A stretch of 64,000 nucleotides of DNA from Pseudomonadota bacterium (GTDB taxonomy: Bacteria > Myxococcota_A > UBA796 > SXON01): the NCBI GenBank assembly GCA_030684355.1, contig JAUXTN010000224.1, positions 1-64,000 of the forward strand, in the 5' to 3' direction. Position numbers and translations under genes: made by a program. The notes beneath the pieces were generated by a model. It saw only the letters and a list, made by a program, of their open reading frames with translations. It had not been told where the DNA came from and searched no databases. Each line of letters begins with the position of its first letter. Positions within the stretch are counted from its first letter, which is position 1. Positions 41,335 to 50,267 of this stretch are shown here, one piece after another.

Positions 41335-44132
41335 CCCCCTCCAGCTACAGCCCTGGGAGCCTCGTGAGCGCCCGAGGGCGCGAGTGGATCGTCCTCTCGG
41401 GGAGCGACGCCGAGGTGCTCCGCGTGCGCCCGGTGTCGGGTTCGGAAGAAGACCAGACGCTCATCCACCTGGCGCTCGAATCCGAGCCGGTAAAGGACGC
41501 CCGCTTTCCGCTCCCTGCGCCCGAGCAGCGCGCGAGCCACGACGCGGCGCTCCTCCTCCGCGACGCAATGCTGCTCTCGCTGCGGCGCGGTGCGGGCCCA
41601 TTTCGGAGCTTTGGCCAGATCTCCGTGGAGCCGCGCGCCTACCAGCTCGTGCCGCTCCTCATGGCGCTCAAGCTCGACCCCGTGCGCCTCCTCATCGCCG
41701 ACGACGTGGGCGTCGGCAAGACGATCGAGGCCGCGCTCATCGCGCGTGAGTTGATCGACCGGGGCGACGTCGATCGCACAGCCGTGCTCTGCCCGCCCCA
41801 TCTCGTGGAGCAGTGGATCACGGAGCTCGAGGAGCGCTTCCACATCCACGCGGTCGCCGTGACTTCCACCAGCGCGAGCCGCCTCGAACGGGACCTGCCG
41901 CCGAGCGTCAGCGTGTTCTCGGCCTACCCGCATACCGTCGTGAGCCTCGACTACATCAAGAGTGAGAAGCGCCGCGAGAACTTCCTCACGCACTGCCCGG
42001 ACTTCGTGATCGTGGACGAGGCGCACGCCTGCGCAGCGACGGGGCAGGGCCGCCACCAGCGCTACGAGCTGCTCAAGGGGCTGACCGAGTCGCCGGACCG
42101 CCACCTCGTGTTGCTCACCGCGACCCCGCACAGCGGCGACGAGGCGGCGTTCTACCGGCTGCTCGGCCTGTTGGACCGAGACTTCCAACACATCCCGGAT
42201 GTATCACCGGCCGAGCGCGACCGGCTCAGGGACCGCCTCTCGCGCCACTTCGTGCAGCGTCGCCGCCCAGACATCGCCGAGTGGAACGAGCACAACCTCT
42301 TTCCCCGCCGCGAGACGACGGAGGTCACCTACCGCCTCACCGGCGACTGGGAGCGCTTCTTCGGCGCGGTGCTCGACTACTGCCGCACCATCGTAGAGCA
42401 GGCCGGCGACGACGAGCGGCGCCAGCGGATGAACTTCTTCAGCACGCTCGCGCTCATGCGGTGCGTGGGCTCGAGCCCGGCCGCCGCGGTGCTCGCGCTG
42501 CGTACGCGAGCTGGGCTCCTGGAGAACGAGGAGGCGGACGAGCTGCGCGAGCGCGTGTTCGACGGCGCCGCTGACGCGCTGTCCGACGACGACATCGAGC
42601 CGCCGGCCTCCCTGGACACCGGCACCATCGACTCCGCCGCCGTCCTCTCGCTCATCCTGCAGGCGGAGCAGCTCGTCAGCCAGTCGGGGGATCCCAAGCT
42701 CGACCAGCTCACGAAGCATCTTCAGCGCCTCGTCGACGACGGGTTCAACCCCGTGGTCTTCTGCCGCTACATCGCCACCGCGCACTACCTCGGCCGCCAC
42801 CTCGCGACGCGCTTCAAGGGCGTCACCGTTGGCGTCGTCACGGGCGAGAACGCCTCGGAGGAGCGCCGCGAGAAGGTGGACACGCTGGTGGAAGCCGAGC
42901 GGCGCCTGCTCATCGCCACGGACTGCCTGTCCGAGGGCGTGAACCTTCAAGCCGGCTTCGACGCCGTGGTGCACTACGACCTCTCCTGGAACCCGACCCG
43001 CCACGAGCAGCGGGAGGGCCGCGTGGATCGCTTCGGCCAGAAGAGCCCGAAGGTGCGGGCCACACTGATGTACGGAGCGAACAATCCAGTGGATGGCGCG
43101 GTGCTGGAGGTCATCCTCCGCAAGGCCGAGAAGATCCGTGTGGAGCTGGGCGTGCCGGTCCCGCTCCCGGATGACGGCCACACGCTCACCCAGGCGCTGA
43201 TGAAAGCGGTGCTGCTCAAGCAGCCTGTCGCGGGGCAGCAGCCCTTGTTTCGGGACCTCGCGCCCGCCCGCACGCTCGACGCGGCGTGGAGCGACGCCGC
43301 CGAGCGGGCGAAGAAGAGCCGTACGGTGTTCGCGCAGCGCCGCCTCAAACCCGAGGACGTGCTCCCGGAGTGGCGAAAGACGCTCGCGGCCGTCGGCGGG
43401 GAGCAGGAGGTCAGCCGCTTCACCCACCGCGCGCTCGCGCGCCTGGGGTCTGGCCTGGAGCCGCTCAAGCGCGGGTTCAAGGCGCCGCTCGCGCCGCTCC
43501 CCGAGGACGTCCGCGAGCGCCTTGAGGCCGAGGGGCTCGTCGGCACGCTGCTGGTCGACTTCGCGTGGCCCCCGTCTCCGCGCTGCCGCTCCGTGCAGCG
43601 CAGCCACCCGTTGGTGTCCGTGCTCGCGGAGACGCTGTTGGAGCGCACGCTTGCCAGTCCCACGAGCGACGCGGACCCGAGCGCGGGTGTGCTCGGGCGC
43701 GTGGGCTGCTGGGTGTCCGACGCGGTGACGAGCCTCACGACCGTGGCGCTGGTCCGCTGCCGCCACACGCTCACGAGCCAGAAGGGCCGCCGCGTCTCCA
43801 CGCTGCTCGTGGAGGAGGCCACCGGCATCGCGTGGGCCGGCGCCTCGGGAGCCCTGCTCGCGGAGGGCGAGGCCGCGCTCGCGCTGCTCACCCCTCCCCC
43901 CGTGGGCGATCCCCCCGAGCACCGTCGGGTGCACTTCCTGACGCAGGCGCTCGAGCAGCTCGGCGGCCGCCTGGGGGATCTCGACGCGTTCGCGGAGCGC
44001 CGGGCGCAAGTGCTCCTGGCCGACCACGAACGCGTGCGGGAGTCGGCGCGCGCCACCGGCGGCAACAACGTCAACGCGCTGCTCCCGCCCGACGTGATCG
44101 CGCTCTACGTGCTCCTTCCGCGGGTGGGCTGA
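41331..44132 (+). CDS. SNF2/RapA-like helicase, DISARM DrmD-like
   Basis: The 933-aa product starts with a small beta domain (GSLVSARGREWIVLSG). It then has IADDVGVGKTIEAALI (Walker A near 123-132), LCPPHLVEQWITEL, DEAH at 229-232, LLTATPHSGDEAAFYRLLGL, and the C-terminal helicase motifs PVVFCRYIATAHYL, LIATDCLSEGVNLQ and NPTRHEQREGRVDRFGQ. This is the DrmD/RapA class of SNF2 translocases. It overlaps the upstream helicase by 4 nt and is followed after 3 nt by the methylase, so the three form one tight operon. It is likely to translocate on double-stranded DNA as part of a restriction complex. Confidence 0.85.
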   Translation: MTPSSYSPGSLVSARGREWIVLSGSDAEVLRVRPVSGSEEDQTLIHLALESEPVKDARFPLPAPEQRASHDAALLLRDAMLLSLRRGAGPFRSFGQISVEPRAYQLVPLLMALKLDPVRLLIADDVGVGKTIEAALIARELIDRGDVDRTAVLCPPHLVEQWITELEERFHIHAVAVTSTSASRLERDLPPSVSVFSAYPHTVVSLDYIKSEKRRENFLTHCPDFVIVDEAHACAATGQGRHQRYELLKGLTESPDRHLVLLTATPHSGDEAAFYRLLGLLDRDFQHIPDVSPAERDRLRDRLSRHFVQRRRPDIAEWNEHNLFPRRETTEVTYRLTGDWERFFGAVLDYCRTIVEQAGDDERRQRMNFFSTLALMRCVGSSPAAAVLALRTRAGLLENEEADELRERVFDGAADALSDDDIEPPASLDTGTIDSAAVLSLILQAEQLVSQSGDPKLDQLTKHLQRLVDDGFNPVVFCRYIATAHYLGRHLATRFKGVTVGVVTGENASEERREKVDTLVEAERRLLIATDCLSEGVNLQAGFDAVVHYDLSWNPTRHEQREGRVDRFGQKSPKVRATLMYGANNPVDGAVLEVILRKAEKIRVELGVPVPLPDDGHTLTQALMKAVLLKQPVAGQQPLFRDLAPARTLDAAWSDAAERAKKSRTVFAQRRLKPEDVLPEWRKTLAAVGGEQEVSRFTHRALARLGSGLEPLKRGFKAPLAPLPEDVRERLEAEGLVGTLLVDFAWPPSPRCRSVQRSHPLVSVLAETLLERTLASPTSDADPSAGVLGRVGCWVSDAVTSLTTVALVRCRHTLTSQKGRRVSTLLVEEATGIAWAGASGALLAEGEAALALLTPPPVGDPPEHRRVHFLTQALEQLGGRLGDLDAFAERRAQVLLADHERVRESARATGGNNVNALLPPDVIALYVLLPRVG

Positions 44133-44135
44133 ACC

Positions 44136-47100
44136 ATGGCGACCAACCGGATCCACCGCAAGCGCGAAGCCCAGCTCGCCTTTGAAGCCCTCTCCATCGA
44201 GGGGAGCCTGCTCGCGCCCGAGTGGCTCGCGAAGGCCTCCCAGCTCGCTGCCACCAGCCAGACGGAGGCCGACTACAGCGTCCCGCGCGGGCGCGTCCTT
44301 CGCGACGAAATCGGATGCTTCTGGCGGACGGCGCAGGCGCACTGGGGGGACTTCGTGGACGGCCGGGCACGCAAGGCCGACCGGCGTGAGCTCTCGGAGC
44401 GCTTCGTCCTGGCTCTGCTGCGCGAGTGCTTTGGCTTCACGACGCTGGCCTCCACCGAGCCCACGGTCGTCGCGGAGCGCGCGTACCCCGTGGGCTTCGC
44501 CGCTCTGGGTGGACGTGTGCCCGTCGTGATCGCACCCTTCGTGCTCGCGCCCGGCAACGGCCTGGAGACGGGGTCGACCGCCTTCGGCGACGGTGGTCGT
44601 AAGCGCACGGCGTTCGGCCTCGCACAGGAGTACCTGAACGCCGCGGACGGCGCGTTGTGGGGCATCGCGTCGGACGGCCTGACCCTCCGCATCGTGCGTG
44701 ACAACGCCAGCCTCACGCGCCCCGCGTGGATCGAGGCCGACCTCGCGCGCATCTTCACCGAGGAGCGCTACGCCGACTTCGCTGCGCTCTGGCTCCTCGC
44801 GCACCAGTCCCGCTTCGGCCGGGCGGACGAGCCCGCCAGCCAGTGCGCGCTGGAGGCCTGGCGCGCGGCCGGGCGCGAGCAGGGCACCCGGGCGCGCGAG
44901 CACCTCCGCCGCGGCGTGGAGGACGCGCTAGTGGCCCTCGGGCAGGGGTTCCTGGCCCACGGGGACAACAGCGCGCTCCGAATCGCGTTGCAGGAAGGCA
45001 GGCTCTCGGCGAACGCGTACTTCCAACAGCTCCTCCGGCTGGTGTACCGGCTCATCTTCCTGCTCACGGTGGAGGAGCGCGAGCTGCTCCACGCCGAGGA
45101 CGCGACGAAGCCAGCGATGAAGCTGTACGCCGAGGGCTACGGCCTGCGGCGGCTCCGCGAGCGGTCGGTCAAGCGCAGCGCCCACGACCGCTACACGGAC
45201 CTGTGGGAGACGACCCGGATCGTGTTCCGCGGCGTGGTCGGCGGCGAGCCCCGCCTCGGCCTTCCGGCGCTCGCGGGGCTCTTCGCGCCCACCCAGTGCC
45301 CCGCGCTCGACGCCGCGAAGCTGGAGAACCGCGCGCTCCTGACCGCGGTGTTCCGCTTGTCGTGGCTGCGGGAGCAGACCGGCCTGTCCCGCGTGAACTG
45401 GCGCGACATGGGCCCCGAGGAGCTCGGGAGCGTCTACGAGAGCCTGCTCGAGTTGGTTCCCGTCGTGTCGGTGGCGGCGCGGTCGTTCTTGTTCGCTACT
45501 GCCGATGAGGCCACCGGGACCGCGCGCAAGATGTCCGGGAGCTACTACACGCCAGAGGCGCTGGTTCAGGCGGTTCTCGACACGGCGTTGGAGCCGGTGG
45601 TGAAACAGACCATCGCCGCCAACCCCCGGCGGGAGGTCGCGGCGCTGCTTGAGCTCTCCATCGTAGATCCGGCGTGCGGATCGGGGCACTTCCTCCTTGC
45701 GGCCGCCCGTAGGCTTGCCGCGCACGTGGCGCGGCTCCAAGCGAACGGAACTCCGTCCGCCAAGGAGTACCGACACGCGTTGCGCCAGGTGGTCGGGCGC
45801 TGCATCTACGGCGTGGACCTGAACCCGATGGCTGTCGAGCTCTGCAAGGTGGCGCTTTGGATGGAAGCGATTGAGCCAGGGCTACCGCTGACATTCCTCG
45901 ACGCGCACATACAACATGGTAACGCGCTCCTCGGAGCGACTCCCGAGCTGATGGCGAAGGGAATCCCGGACGCGGCATGGGAGCATATCGAGGGGGACGA
46001 CAAAGCAATCGGCAAAGCGGTTAGGCAGCGCCACAAGTTGGGAAACCTCGGGCTGTTTGGCGCCCGCATTGCTTCGAGGGCCGAGGCCCCAACGACTCGG
46101 CGTTTCGAGGATGAGGACGACGGCACAGTCGATGGACTTGCAAGGAAGGAGGCCGCCTTTGCCGACTGGCTCCAGGACTCGCAAGATGCGCGATTCCTAG
46201 CGGATCTGTGGTGCGCAGCATTCGTCTGGCCCTTGATCCCCGGCCCCAGCGAAGGCGCCGCACCGGTCAAGGCACTCTGGGCCACAATCGCTGCAGATCC
46301 TGCTTCGGCGCCAAGCGTGACGCGGAGAATCACGCAGGAGCTTTCCGAGCGGTTCGGCTTCTTCCACTGGCACATCGCCTTCAAGAGCGTGGTCGAGCGC
46401 GGTGGTTTCGACGTGGTCTTGGGAAATCCCCCCTGGGACACACTGAGCCCCGACGCGAAGGAGTTCTTCGCGGCATGGGAGCCAGAAATCCGCCAGCAAG
46501 CCCGGGAGGAGCAGGAAGCAACGATTGCCCGGCTGACGGCTGACCAGCACATCGCGCAGCTCTGGGCAGACAGCAGGCGCAACCTCTACGCCACCGTCCA
46601 TTTCTTGAAGGAGAGTGGCCGTTTCACGCTGTATGCGGAGGGGAACCTCGGGAAGGGCGACTTCAACGTTTTCCGCATGTTCGTGGAGGCTGCCTTGCGC
46701 CTGGTCCGCCCAGGCGGCGTGGCGGCGCAAGTAGTTCCCGACGGGCTCTACAGCGGCGCGAACACGGCCGCTATCCGGCGACACATGCTGACGCGGTTCG
46801 TGGTTGACCCACTTCTGGGGTTCGAAAATGCCGCTGGCATCTGGTTTCCTGGCGTGCATCGCAGCCAGAAGCTCTGCGTCTACGCAGCGCGAAAAGGGGA
46901 GGAGTCCACGCCGGCGCTACGCGCGCGATTTGGGATCCGTACCGTCCCCGACCTGAGCCGGGCTTTGGCGGGAGACCTCCTCCGCATCCCTCTCGAAATG
47001 GTACGCGAGTTCTCCCCGGATGCGCTCGCGGTCATGGAGTTCTCAAGCCAACTCGACATCGACATTGCCGCAAAGATGTACTCCCGGTGGCCCAAGTTCG

Positions 47101-48056
47101 GTGACGAGAGCGCGGTGGCGCCGTACCGGCACTACATGCGCGAAATCGACATGGGCACCGATCGCGAGCTATTCGACGAGGCTGCCAACGGACTTCCGCT
47201 CTACGAGGGTCGCATGGTCACCCACTACGACCATCGAGCCAAAGGCTATCGCGAGGGGCGGGGGCGATCGGCGGAGTGGGAGGACTTGCCTTTCGGGCAT
47301 CACGGAAAGGGAATCCAGCCGCAATGGCACATCCCGCTGGAGAATGTGCCATCTAAAACCCTCGACCGCCTTCGGCGGTATCGAGTGGGTTGGTGCGACG
47401 TGACGGGCGCCGCCAACGTGAGGACGTTGCTGGCCGCGTTGCTCCCCCCGCACGTGCTCGCCGGGGACTCTGTGCCGAACCTCATCTTTCCGGAGCCTTT
47501 CGAATGGGCTCTCTGTACCACACTGGCCGCCATGAATACGATGTGTGTCGACTACATCGTCCGGAAGAAGGTCGGGTCTCATGTGAAGTACAACCACATG
47601 GACTCCCTGCCATTACCGCGGCTGCCGAAGGACCATCCCGCCGTCGCCGCACTCGTACCGCGGGTCCTCGCGCTTACCTGTACCGGCCCAGAGATGACTC
47701 CGTTCTGGAACGCGATGGCCACACACGGCTGGGTAGAACCGGTAGCTGCCGCCGGACCGGTTCCAGGACTCGTGGACGAAGAGGCTCGCGTCCAAGTCGA
47801 GGCGGAAATCGAGGTGATCTTCGCACGCGACCTTTTCGGTCTCTCTCGTCAGGAGATCGGGCACATCCTGGATACGTTTCCCATTGTGGAGCGTCGCCAG
47901 CGGCAGGTGTATGGAGAGTATCGGACGAAGCGCCTAGTACTGGAGATCTACGACGCCATGGCCGAGGCCACGCGCACGGGCGTCCCCTACGCGACCCGCC
48001 TGTCTCCGCCCCCCGCCGATCCAAGCGTCGCCCACCCGCCGCGGACCGTTCCGTGA
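44136..48056 (+). CDS. N6-adenine DNA methyltransferase, DrmMI/Eco57I-like (1306 aa)
   Basis: The N-terminal 450 residues are a helical region with PTVVAERAYPVGF and DGALWGIASDGLTLRIVRDN, as in large type IIG-like or PglX/DrmMI proteins. KMSGSYYTPEALVQAVLD precedes motif I DPACGSGHFLLAAARR (from Asp511), VDLNPMAVELCKVALWMEA, and catalytic NPPW from Asn764. The C-terminal part (about 1000-1250) is a probable target-recognition region. Codon usage becomes visibly less GC3-biased from about 45.8 kb to 47.95 kb, so the catalytic/recognition half may have a different origin. It likely methylates self DNA for the DISARM-like system. Confidence 0.85.
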   Translation: MATNRIHRKREAQLAFEALSIEGSLLAPEWLAKASQLAATSQTEADYSVPRGRVLRDEIGCFWRTAQAHWGDFVDGRARKADRRELSERFVLALLRECFGFTTLASTEPTVVAERAYPVGFAALGGRVPVVIAPFVLAPGNGLETGSTAFGDGGRKRTAFGLAQEYLNAADGALWGIASDGLTLRIVRDNASLTRPAWIEADLARIFTEERYADFAALWLLAHQSRFGRADEPASQCALEAWRAAGREQGTRAREHLRRGVEDALVALGQGFLAHGDNSALRIALQEGRLSANAYFQQLLRLVYRLIFLLTVEERELLHAEDATKPAMKLYAEGYGLRRLRERSVKRSAHDRYTDLWETTRIVFRGVVGGEPRLGLPALAGLFAPTQCPALDAAKLENRALLTAVFRLSWLREQTGLSRVNWRDMGPEELGSVYESLLELVPVVSVAARSFLFATADEATGTARKMSGSYYTPEALVQAVLDTALEPVVKQTIAANPRREVAALLELSIVDPACGSGHFLLAAARRLAAHVARLQANGTPSAKEYRHALRQVVGRCIYGVDLNPMAVELCKVALWMEAIEPGLPLTFLDAHIQHGNALLGATPELMAKGIPDAAWEHIEGDDKAIGKAVRQRHKLGNLGLFGARIASRAEAPTTRRFEDEDDGTVDGLARKEAAFADWLQDSQDARFLADLWCAAFVWPLIPGPSEGAAPVKALWATIAADPASAPSVTRRITQELSERFGFFHWHIAFKSVVERGGFDVVLGNPPWDTLSPDAKEFFAAWEPEIRQQAREEQEATIARLTADQHIAQLWADSRRNLYATVHFLKESGRFTLYAEGNLGKGDFNVFRMFVEAALRLVRPGGVAAQVVPDGLYSGANTAAIRRHMLTRFVVDPLLGFENAAGIWFPGVHRSQKLCVYAARKGEESTPALRARFGIRTVPDLSRALAGDLLRIPLEMVREFSPDALAVMEFSSQLDIDIAAKMYSRWPKFGDESAVAPYRHYMREIDMGTDRELFDEAANGLPLYEGRMVTHYDHRAKGYREGRGRSAEWEDLPFGHHGKGIQPQWHIPLENVPSKTLDRLRRYRVGWCDVTGAANVRTLLAALLPPHVLAGDSVPNLIFPEPFEWALCTTLAAMNTMCVDYIVRKKVGSHVKYNHMDSLPLPRLPKDHPAVAALVPRVLALTCTGPEMTPFWNAMATHGWVEPVAAAGPVPGLVDEEARVQVEAEIEVIFARDLFGLSRQEIGHILDTFPIVERRQRQVYGEYRTKRLVLEIYDAMAEATRTGVPYATRLSPPPADPSVAHPPRTVP

Positions 48057-48231
48057 AACGTCCGATCCCTCGATCTGGGGCCGGGCGAGAGGTTCGTCGT
48101 GTCGGATGGCTCCTCCAAGCCCGTCCGGTCTCCCCCCTGCCGGACGGGCACGTGGCTCTCCACACCGCTTCGAGAGCCCCGGCCCGGCCCCAGATCCGGA
48201 TCCCCTCCGACCACCCCAGTAGCGCCCCCTG

Positions 48232-49005
48232 ATGCCGCTCCCCATCGGCGGCCGCACCCGCATCGCCAAGGCCGCCGCCGACACCGGCTTCGACCTCGAC
48301 CTCGCCCCCGCCGGGGAGTGGATCGGCTTCGCCAGCAGCCACGCCCCGCTGCGTGTGTGGCTCACCATGTCGGGCGACCTCTTCGTGGTGGCCCTATCCC
48401 AAGCGAATGTGTGGCGCGCCCTCCGCGAGCACGATGCGCCGCTCCTGAACCAGCTCCCGTCGGGCGCGTGCGGGGCGCGCGGCGCCGCAAGCTTCGTGGC
48501 GCTTCACCGCCTGCTCCGGCGCGCGTTCCTCCTCTCCCGCACGCTCCCCGACGAGCTGTGGAAGGTGTTCGAGGCGAGGACCGCCAGCCTCCCGCGTGCC
48601 ACCGAGGCGGAGCGGCTCGTCGTCCAGCGCGTGGGCCAGGACGTGTTCCGGGGCGGGCTGCTCGACTACTGGGAGGGGCGCTGCGCGATCACGGGCCTGG
48701 CCGTCCCCGAGCTGCTCCGGGCCAGCCACATCAAGCCGTGGGCCGCCTGTGAGCTCGACGCCGAGCGGCTCGACGTGTTCAACGGCTTCCTGCTCGCCGC
48801 GCATCTCGACGCCGCGTTCGACGCCGGCTTCGTCACCGTGGACGACGACGGAGGGGTGGTGGTGTCAGCGGCGCTCGACGCCGAGGCCCAGGCGCTGCTG
48901 GGGCTGGACCGGCCCGCGCGGATCCGCGGGCTTGCCGAGGCGCATCGGCGGTACCTGGGGTGGCATCGGGGGCGGGTGTTCAAAGGCGACACGCTCGCTC
49001 GGTGA
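48232..49005 (+). CDS. HNH endonuclease (257 aa) downstream of the DISARM-like operon
   Basis: The C-terminal half has the HNH layout YWEGRCAITGLAVPELLRAS, then SHIKPWAACELDAERLDVFN (His166) and NGFLLAAHLDAAFDAGFVTV. This is the class often described as HNH restriction endonuclease, with the GCAITG and SHIKPW signature. The N-terminal 140 residues form a separate, possibly recognition, domain. It lies 175 nt after the methylase on the same strand. No PLD-type DrmC was found, so this may be the nuclease that completes the system. ATG 48232 has no clear SD; CCAGTA lies 10 nt upstream. Confidence 0.75.
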   Translation: MPLPIGGRTRIAKAAADTGFDLDLAPAGEWIGFASSHAPLRVWLTMSGDLFVVALSQANVWRALREHDAPLLNQLPSGACGARGAASFVALHRLLRRAFLLSRTLPDELWKVFEARTASLPRATEAERLVVQRVGQDVFRGGLLDYWEGRCAITGLAVPELLRASHIKPWAACELDAERLDVFNGFLLAAHLDAAFDAGFVTVDDDGGVVVSAALDAEAQALLGLDRPARIRGLAEAHRRYLGWHRGRVFKGDTLAR

Positions 49006-49057
49006 CAGGAGTAGTGGAGCGGCCTCGGCGGGGGGCTACCCGTCCGCCTCCGTGGCT

Positions 49058-49083
49058 CTGGGCGTTGCCGAGCGGCTGGGCTA
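49058..49083 (+). promoter_or_regulatory. GGCTA-type promoter
   Basis: CTGGGCG (49058-49064), 13 nt, GGGCTA (49078-49083), then 10 nt to the ATG at 49094. Both elements and both spacings are identical to those before the gene at 51340. Confidence 0.6.
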
Positions 49084-49093
49084 AGTCGGCGGA

Positions 49094-50260
49094 ATGCCGA
49101 AACCGAAGCCAGACTACGCGTACGAGTTCCTCTCCCGCACCCTCGCGGGGACCAAGCCGACTGCCGAGGACATCGAGCTGTTGGTGAGCGAGCGCGTGCC
49201 CGAAGATCTCCATCTCGACTACAAGTCAGGCAAGGAGTTCGACGAGGAGAAGACACCGGCAACGCCCGGAAACCCCACCACCTACCGTGGCAAGGTGCAG
49301 AGGTTCGTTGCAGGGTTCGCGAACAGTGACGGCGGCCTCCTCGTGATTGGTGTCGGCGAGGTCAAGAAGCCCAACGCCCACACTGGAAAGGAGGAGGTGC
49401 ACCTCCACGTCGACGGCGTGCAGCTCGACACGGAACGTGCCGTACTGCTTACCAAAGAGGCCGTGATCGGCCTCCGCCCCTACCTCTCCTCTCACCCCAT
49501 CATCCACCCGGTTGACGTGGGAGGAGAGTTGGTGCTGGTGGTGGCCGTGCAGCGTTCGGACTCGCTCGTGATTTGCCTCGAAGTGAACAAGTCGATCGTC
49601 CACTACCTCCGCATCCACGACAGCACACCGAGCGCACCCGGCTACCTCGTCGAGGACATCGTGCTTGGTCGTAGGAGGCGCCCCCAGTTCCGTGTTACCC
49701 ATGAGGGCACAACCGCGGAGCAGGACAGTCAGGCGAAGGAGTGGAGGACGGTGAACGTTGAGATCTTCGCCACGAATGAGGGGCTCGTGTGGATGCACGA
49801 GCCCTGCGCCGGGATCGTTACGCCAATGCGGACATCGGGCTCCGTGATGATCTCGGATCGCCTGCTCGATCACATACAGGTCATCCCTCCGTTCCCGCTC
49901 ACCAAGCTCCCTGAGATCCAACATCTCCCGCTGACTGCGGGTGTCGGGGAGGCAGGGTCGGTGGGCCCCTTCGGAAAGCGAGGGTTCTCCTACCGGTCCA
50001 GCCTCATCAAGGTGCCCACCATGGGCGTGGAGTCGTGCTGGCGTGCCGCTGTGTACGTCGTCTGCCGTGACCAACCACCTTCGTGGCACCAGCTCCAGAT
50101 CCGGTGGGGAGCCGGTCAGGAGTTCCGCACATACACCGTGGCGATCGATCCAGTGGGTGACCAACCTGCGGTCGTCGGTTTCCAGTGGATGCATCAGGGT
50201 GCGTGGTATCCGGCCTTCCCCGTCGAACCGATGGATGCCCCGCCGTTCGTACCCAAGTAG
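49094..50260 (+). CDS. AlbA_2 (Schlafen-type ATP-binding) domain protein (388 aa)
   Basis: Residues about 25-160 match the AlbA_2/Schlafen AAA-like domain (PF04326): ELLVSERVPEDLHLDYKSGK, KVQRFVAGFANSDGGLLVIG, VG and later LVLVVAVQRSD with YLRIHDSTPSAPG. The E-x-x-x-x-DYKSG and ANSDGGxLVIGV motifs are the family hallmarks. The C-terminal 200 residues (EWRTVNVEIFATNEG, SCWRAAVYVVCRDQPP) are unidentified. Proteins of this class occur in phage defence and nucleic-acid processing. It is probably cotranscribed with the AbiGi-like gene 7 nt downstream. The start is fixed by the GGCTA promoter. Confidence 0.75.
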   Translation: MPKPKPDYAYEFLSRTLAGTKPTAEDIELLVSERVPEDLHLDYKSGKEFDEEKTPATPGNPTTYRGKVQRFVAGFANSDGGLLVIGVGEVKKPNAHTGKEEVHLHVDGVQLDTERAVLLTKEAVIGLRPYLSSHPIIHPVDVGGELVLVVAVQRSDSLVICLEVNKSIVHYLRIHDSTPSAPGYLVEDIVLGRRRRPQFRVTHEGTTAEQDSQAKEWRTVNVEIFATNEGLVWMHEPCAGIVTPMRTSGSVMISDRLLDHIQVIPPFPLTKLPEIQHLPLTAGVGEAGSVGPFGKRGFSYRSSLIKVPTMGVESCWRAAVYVVCRDQPPSWHQLQIRWGAGQEFRTYTVAIDPVGDQPAVVGFQWMHQGAWYPAFPVEPMDAPPFVPK

Positions 50261-50267
50261 GTTGCCT

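Noticed and set aside
36010-48056. BREX system.
   Set aside because: No BrxA, BrxB, PglZ or Lon-like BrxL gene is present; a helicase-DUF1998/SNF2/methylase set fits DISARM better.
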